A model generated the notes under the pieces. It saw only the letters and a program-made list of their open reading frames with translations, made no database searches and had not been told where the DNA came from. A stretch of 9,130 nucleotides of DNA, taken from Bacillota bacterium (GTDB lineage Bacteria > Bacillota_I > Bacilli_A > Acholeplasmatales > Acholeplasmataceae). Of the stretch, positions 5,853 to 9,130 are shown piece after piece. The stretch is taken from the NCBI GenBank assembly GCA_023431045.1, contig JAEYXZ010000067.1, positions 1 to 9,130 on the forward strand, in the 5' to 3' direction. The stretch's first letter is position 1. Every line of letters starts with the position of its first letter. The position numbers and the translations under genes are program-made.

Positions 5853-6755
5853 ATGAATTCATTTATAGATATTAGTCCTAAAGTATTAAAAGCATTAACC
5901 GAAAATAAACCAGTTGTTGCATTAGAATCAACGATTATATCACACGGGATGCCATATCCACAAAATGTTGAAATGGCACTAAGTGTTGAAAAGATTATAG
6001 AATCTGAAGGATGTGTACCTGCAACAATCGCTATTTTAAATGGTCGTATCAAAGTCGGATTAACCCCAGATGAAATTACACGTTTAGCGCAACTCAAGGA
6101 TGTCATTAAAGCATCTAAAAGAGATTTGGCATATATTGTCAGTCAACAAAAAAATGGTGCAACAACCGTATCGGGTACAATTTTAGTTTGTTCAATGGTT
6201 GGCATTAAGATGTTTGCAACAGGTGGTATTGGTGGTGTCCATCGCGATGCACAAGAAACATTTGATATTTCCCGTGATTTAGAAGAACTAGCAAATGAAA
6301 ATGTCGCTGTTGTTTGTGCTGGTGCAAAATCAATTCTAGATTTGGGATTAACACTAGAGTACTTGGAAACAAAAGGTGTCGAGGTTATCGGATATCAAAC
6401 TTCTGAACTTCCAGCATTCTATACACGTACTTCGGGTTTTAAAGTGGATTATCAAATGGATACACCACAAGAAGTTGCAAATCTTCTAAAAACAAAATGG
6501 TCCATGGGTCTTAGAGGTGGCGTAGTCATCGCTAATCCAATTCCTGCATCTTATAGTTTAGACCCAAACATTATTAACCATGAAATCGATTTAGCACTTT
6601 TAAGTGCTAAAAATGAACAGATTAAGGGTAAGGATATGACACCATATCTTCTATCTAAAATCAAGTCACTTACTGACGGCGTTAGTTTAGAGGCAAATAT
6701 TAAGCTTGTATTTAATAATGCTAAAGTTGCTGCTCAGATTGCAAAACTAATTTAA
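5853..6755 (+). CDS. psuG: Pseudouridine-5'-phosphate glycosidase
   Basis: Cleaves the C-C glycosidic bond of pseudouridine 5'-phosphate, giving uracil and ribose 5-phosphate, so pseudouridine from RNA turnover can be reused. The 300-residue product carries the family's ALESTIISHGMPYPQN (23-38, Glu25). By alignment from memory with the E. coli enzyme it also has Lys86 in VIKASKRDLA, His130 and Asp142 in GGVHRDAQETFDISRD (127-142, Asp142 for the metal), and Lys159 in VCAGAKSILDLG (154-165), the Schiff-base lysine. GYQTSELPAFYTRTSG (180-195) is also typical. The AAAGGAG ribosome binding site sits in the last codons of psuK, 6 nt upstream of the ATG. Known members use Mn2+. No terminator is visible after the stop, so transcripts may continue into the riboswitch downstream. 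Confidence 0.95.
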   Translation: MNSFIDISPKVLKALTENKPVVALESTIISHGMPYPQNVEMALSVEKIIESEGCVPATIAILNGRIKVGLTPDEITRLAQLKDVIKASKRDLAYIVSQQKNGATTVSGTILVCSMVGIKMFATGGIGGVHRDAQETFDISRDLEELANENVAVVCAGAKSILDLGLTLEYLETKGVEVIGYQTSELPAFYTRTSGFKVDYQMDTPQEVANLLKTKWSMGLRGGVVIANPIPASYSLDPNIINHEIDLALLSAKNEQIKGKDMTPYLLSKIKSLTDGVSLEANIKLVFNNAKVAAQIAKLI

Positions 6756-6775
6756 AAATCAATATATGGTTTTTA

Positions 6776-6804
6776 TTGTAATTGAATTAAAAACATGTTA
6801 CAAT
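6776..6804 (+). promoter_or_regulatory. Promoter of the riboswitch-ATPase unit
   Basis: TTGTAA (-35, 6776-6781) and TACAAT (-10, 6799-6804) are separated by 17 bases, with a TGT extension at 6796-6798. It is the most complete promoter in the window. It predicts a start near 6811, just before the aptamer. Confidence 0.75.
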
Positions 6805-6814
6805 CTTAATGAAT

Positions 6815-6904
6815 AGAAGGGGAGTAGTTTCCCAAAGATGAATCGTCAATACGGTCTTATACGGCCCGGTGAATCTTCAAGTTTACTTGTAAACGAGACC
6901 TTCA
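6815..6904 (+). ncRNA. yybP-ykoY-type manganese riboswitch aptamer
   Basis: The 5' element AAGGGGAGUAG (6817-6827) and the 3' element GAGACCUU (6895-6902) are the hallmark conserved ends of the yybP-ykoY family. They pair as P1 (GAAGG 6816-6820 with CCUUC 6899-6903). Between them are a GGUC/GGCC stem (6853-6856 with 6863-6866), the conserved-looking GGCCCGGUGAAUC, an AAGAU/AUCUU pairing (6835-6839 with 6873-6877), and a hairpin with stem GUUUA/UAAAC and CUUG loop (6881-6894). Known members sense Mn2+ and switch on exporters, including the P-type ATPase yoaB of Lactococcus. Here too a P-type ATPase follows. The detailed fold is my hand reading, but family identity is well supported by the motifs and context. 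Confidence 0.9.
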
Positions 6905-6939
6905 AGACCAAGCTTTGGTTTTGATGGTCTTTATTTTTT
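6896..6939 (+). terminator. Riboswitch-controlled intrinsic terminator
   Basis: A 16-position hairpin (6896-6911 with 6915-6930, one U-U mismatch and one G-U) is followed by TTATTTTTT. Its left arm begins with AGACCUUC, the same bases that form the 3' strand of aptamer P1. The two folds exclude each other, so Mn2+-bound aptamer should block termination and turn the ATPase on. Confidence 0.88.
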
Positions 6940-6957
6940 GAATAACAGGAGGATCTT

Positions 6958-9130
6958 ATGGATCAAAAAGCAGTTTATCAGATGAGTAATGAGGAATTAC
7001 TCAGTGCATTAAATTCATCTAAACAAGGATTAACCAGTGAAGAGGCATCAAACCGTTTACTTCAATATGGTAAAAATAAATTGGCTGAAGGAAAAAAACG
7101 CAGTTTATTAATGAAATTTCTTGATCAATTTAAAGATTTCATGGTCTTAATCTTAATTGGTGCATCATTAATTTCATTTATTATCGCTTTTGTAGAAAGT
7201 AAACCTGAAGAAACGATTGAAGGCTTCTTAATTCTAGCGATTGTCATTATTAATGCCGTTCTTGGTGTATTTCAGGAAGCTAAAGCTGAAAAAGCGCTTG
7301 AATCAATCAAAAAAATGTCTTCTCCTCACGCAACTGTCTTACGTGATGGTAAAGAAAAAGTTATCGATGTTGAAGATATTGTCGTCGGTGATGTCGTTAT
7401 TCTAAATGCTGGTGATTACATGCCAGCCGACGTTAGAATTCTTCAGTCAATTAACCTAAAAACAGATGAGTCAGCATTAACCGGTGAACCAATTCCGGTT
7501 GAAAAATCAATTGAACCAATATTAAAACACGAAGTTCCATTAGGTGATCGTGTTAATCTTGGATTTATGAGTACAGTTGTTACTTATGGACGTGGACTTG
7601 CAATTGTCACCTCAGTTGGTATGGATACTGAAATTGGTAAAATTGCCACTTTACTATCTGAAACCGAACAAGAAATAACACCACTTCAAAAAAATATTTC
7701 ACAACTTGGTAAACTACTAGCATATATCGCACTTGGAATTGTTACCATCATTTTTGCAATTCAGATTATTGAAGGTTTAGTGATTGGAAATCTTGGTGTT
7801 GATTCTGTGATGGAAGCATTTATGCAATCTGTTGCACTTGCTGTTGCAGCGATTCCTGAAGGCTTACCAGCAATTATTACTATTGTTCTAGCATTAGGTA
7901 TGCAAAACCTCGTTAAACGTCGTGCAATTATGAGAACATTACCAGCTGTTGAAACCTTGGGTTCAACCTCAATTATTTGTTCAGATAAAACTGGTACATT
8001 AACTCAAAACATCATGACGATTACTGATACTTACCTTTATAAGGATGTTAAAGAAACAAAAGATATTGATACATCAGGCGATATGAAGATGTTAATTGAT
8101 TTTGGTGTATTATGTAATGATACTAAAGTTCAAATGTCTGATAGTGGTAATTACGTAAAGATTGGTGACCCAACCGAAATTGCGATGACAGACTTAGCAA
8201 TTAATACAAAACTTGACCCGTTAAAGATTCTATCTGACTCACCTCGTATCTATGAATTACCTTTTGATTCAGAACGTAAGTTAATGACCACAGTTCATCG
8301 TTATCAAGGTCGTATCATCTCCATTACCAAAGGTGCACCAGACGTCTTATTCGCACGTTCAAGCCATCTTGATGATCATGGCGATGTCAAACCGATGACA
8401 AACGAAATCTATAAAAACTTTGAAAAAATGAATCAAGATTTTGCCGACCAAGCACTTAGAGTCCTTGCTGTTGGATATAAAGTTTGGGATAGAGAAGATG
8501 CTGTTATTGGATTAAAACATGATCAGTTAGAACAAGAATTGACACTGCTTGGTTTATTTGGAATGATCGATCCAGCAAGACCTGAAGTTAAAGATGCAAT
8601 TGAATTAACGAAACGTGCCGGTATTACAACCATCATGATTACAGGTGATCATAAAAATACTGCCGTTGCGATCGCTAATGAACTTGGAATCCTACAAAAA
8701 GAACATCTTGCAATCACTGGTAAAGAACTTGATGCAATGACTGACGAAGAATTTGATCAAAAATTAGTAAATATTCGTGTTTATGCGCGTGTTTCACCTG
8801 AAAATAAAGTTAGAATTGTTACCGCTTGGAAGAAAACCGGATTAATTGTTGCAATGACAGGTGATGGTGTTAACGATGCGCCATCCATTAAGCGTGCTGA
8901 TATTGGTATTGCAATGGGTATTACTGGTACCGAGGTAGCTAAAGGTGCTGCGGATATGATTCTAACGGATGATAACTTTGCGACCATCGTTGGAGCCGTC
9001 TCTGAAGGCCGTGCAATCTTTGCAAACATTAAAAAAGCTATTCACTTCTTACTTTCATGTAATATTGGTGAAATCATCACCATTTTCTTAGGTGTCACGA
9101 TTGGTCTGATCTTATTCCCTGGTGAGGCAC
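6958..9130 (+). CDS. P-type cation-transporting ATPase (P2 type, Ca2+/Mn2+ exporter), 3' end cut off
   Basis: Membrane pump that couples ATP hydrolysis to cation transport, probably Mn2+ and/or Ca2+ export. The first 724 codons are present with no stop; about 150-200 residues, including M6-M10, lie beyond the edge. The order is: cation-ATPase N-terminal domain (about 5-75); M1 and M2 (about 60-104); A domain with LTGEP (174-178); M3 and M4 (about 253-313) with AAIPEGLP (297-304, Glu301 for ion site II); CSDKTGTLTQN (341-351, phosphorylated Asp343); an N domain with KGAPD; and TGDGVNDAP (634-642). M5 has NIGE (702-705), keeping both the Asn and Glu used by SERCA site I, unlike single-site PMR1 pumps. 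AGGAGG sits 5 nt before the ATG. The manganese riboswitch upstream argues for Mn2+ efflux, as for yoaB. GC and codon use match the neighbours. Confidence 0.93.
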   Translation, partial: MDQKAVYQMSNEELLSALNSSKQGLTSEEASNRLLQYGKNKLAEGKKRSLLMKFLDQFKDFMVLILIGASLISFIIAFVESKPEETIEGFLILAIVIINAVLGVFQEAKAEKALESIKKMSSPHATVLRDGKEKVIDVEDIVVGDVVILNAGDYMPADVRILQSINLKTDESALTGEPIPVEKSIEPILKHEVPLGDRVNLGFMSTVVTYGRGLAIVTSVGMDTEIGKIATLLSETEQEITPLQKNISQLGKLLAYIALGIVTIIFAIQIIEGLVIGNLGVDSVMEAFMQSVALAVAAIPEGLPAIITIVLALGMQNLVKRRAIMRTLPAVETLGSTSIICSDKTGTLTQNIMTITDTYLYKDVKETKDIDTSGDMKMLIDFGVLCNDTKVQMSDSGNYVKIGDPTEIAMTDLAINTKLDPLKILSDSPRIYELPFDSERKLMTTVHRYQGRIISITKGAPDVLFARSSHLDDHGDVKPMTNEIYKNFEKMNQDFADQALRVLAVGYKVWDREDAVIGLKHDQLEQELTLLGLFGMIDPARPEVKDAIELTKRAGITTIMITGDHKNTAVAIANELGILQKEHLAITGKELDAMTDEEFDQKLVNIRVYARVSPENKVRIVTAWKKTGLIVAMTGDGVNDAPSIKRADIGIAMGITGTEVAKGAADMILTDDNFATIVGAVSEGRAIFANIKKAIHFLLSCNIGEIITIFLGVTIGLILFPGEA

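Noticed and set aside
5792..6106. Minus-strand ORF of 104 residues opposite the psuK/psuG junction
   Set aside because: It lies antisense to psuG, which has full family motifs, and has no ribosome binding site, promoter or recognisable domain.
8781..9029. Minus-strand ORF of 82 residues opposite the ATPase P domain
   Set aside because: It is antisense to the conserved TGDGVNDAP region; its low-complexity composition is the mirror of the ATPase codons.
1..9130. tRNA or rRNA genes, insertion sequences, prophage, toxin-antitoxin or defence genes
   Set aside because: None seen: no terminal inverted repeats, transposase motifs or tRNA-like cloverleaf were found, and nearly all DNA is accounted for by the listed genes.

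Overview
The window is AT-rich, gene-dense bacterial DNA. TGA is used as a stop codon (three ATGA overlaps in the minus-strand operon and one on the plus strand), tryptophan is TGG, ribosome binding sites are strong AAAGGAG types, and lysine and isoleucine are abundant. Together with a mevalonate pathway operon, this fits a low-GC Firmicute or Tenericute that keeps the standard code, such as Acholeplasma or Izemoplasma relatives. Mycoplasmas that read TGA as Trp are excluded. The lineage is inferred from gene content and code only.

Layout. Bases 2-106 are the 3' end of a plus-strand gene whose tail carries DAVTGAT, the motif at which ApbE attaches FMN to extracytoplasmic proteins. A bidirectional hairpin terminator (112-146) separates it from a convergent minus-strand operon, transcribed from about 4060 down to 147: mvaK1, mvaD, mvaK2, fni. 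These four genes are chained by ATGA stop/start overlaps and encode the lower mevalonate pathway, from mevalonate to IPP and DMAPP. Upstream, also on the minus strand, is a tiny independent gene (4157-4228) for a 23-residue Ala/Pro/Lys peptide. It has its own strong ribosome binding site, putative promoter, leader of about 100 nt, and terminator.

From 4424 onward transcription is on the plus strand. A cyclophilin-type peptidyl-prolyl isomerase, a PfkB-family pseudouridine kinase (psuK) and pseudouridine-5'-phosphate glycosidase (psuG) form one operon. PsuK phosphorylates pseudouridine, and PsuG splits the product into uracil and ribose 5-phosphate. After psuG comes a promoter, a yybP-ykoY-type manganese riboswitch, an intrinsic terminator that shares bases with the aptamer, and a P-type cation ATPase that runs off the right edge after 724 codons. 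This is the known arrangement of a Mn2+-induced exporter, with Mn2+ binding expected to prevent termination.

Most of the window is recognisable metabolism and ion homeostasis. The least explained element is the 23-residue AKP-rich peptide gene. A second pattern is that the three promoters placed in front of mvaK1, the cyclophilin gene and the riboswitch all match TGTTANAAT (extended -10).
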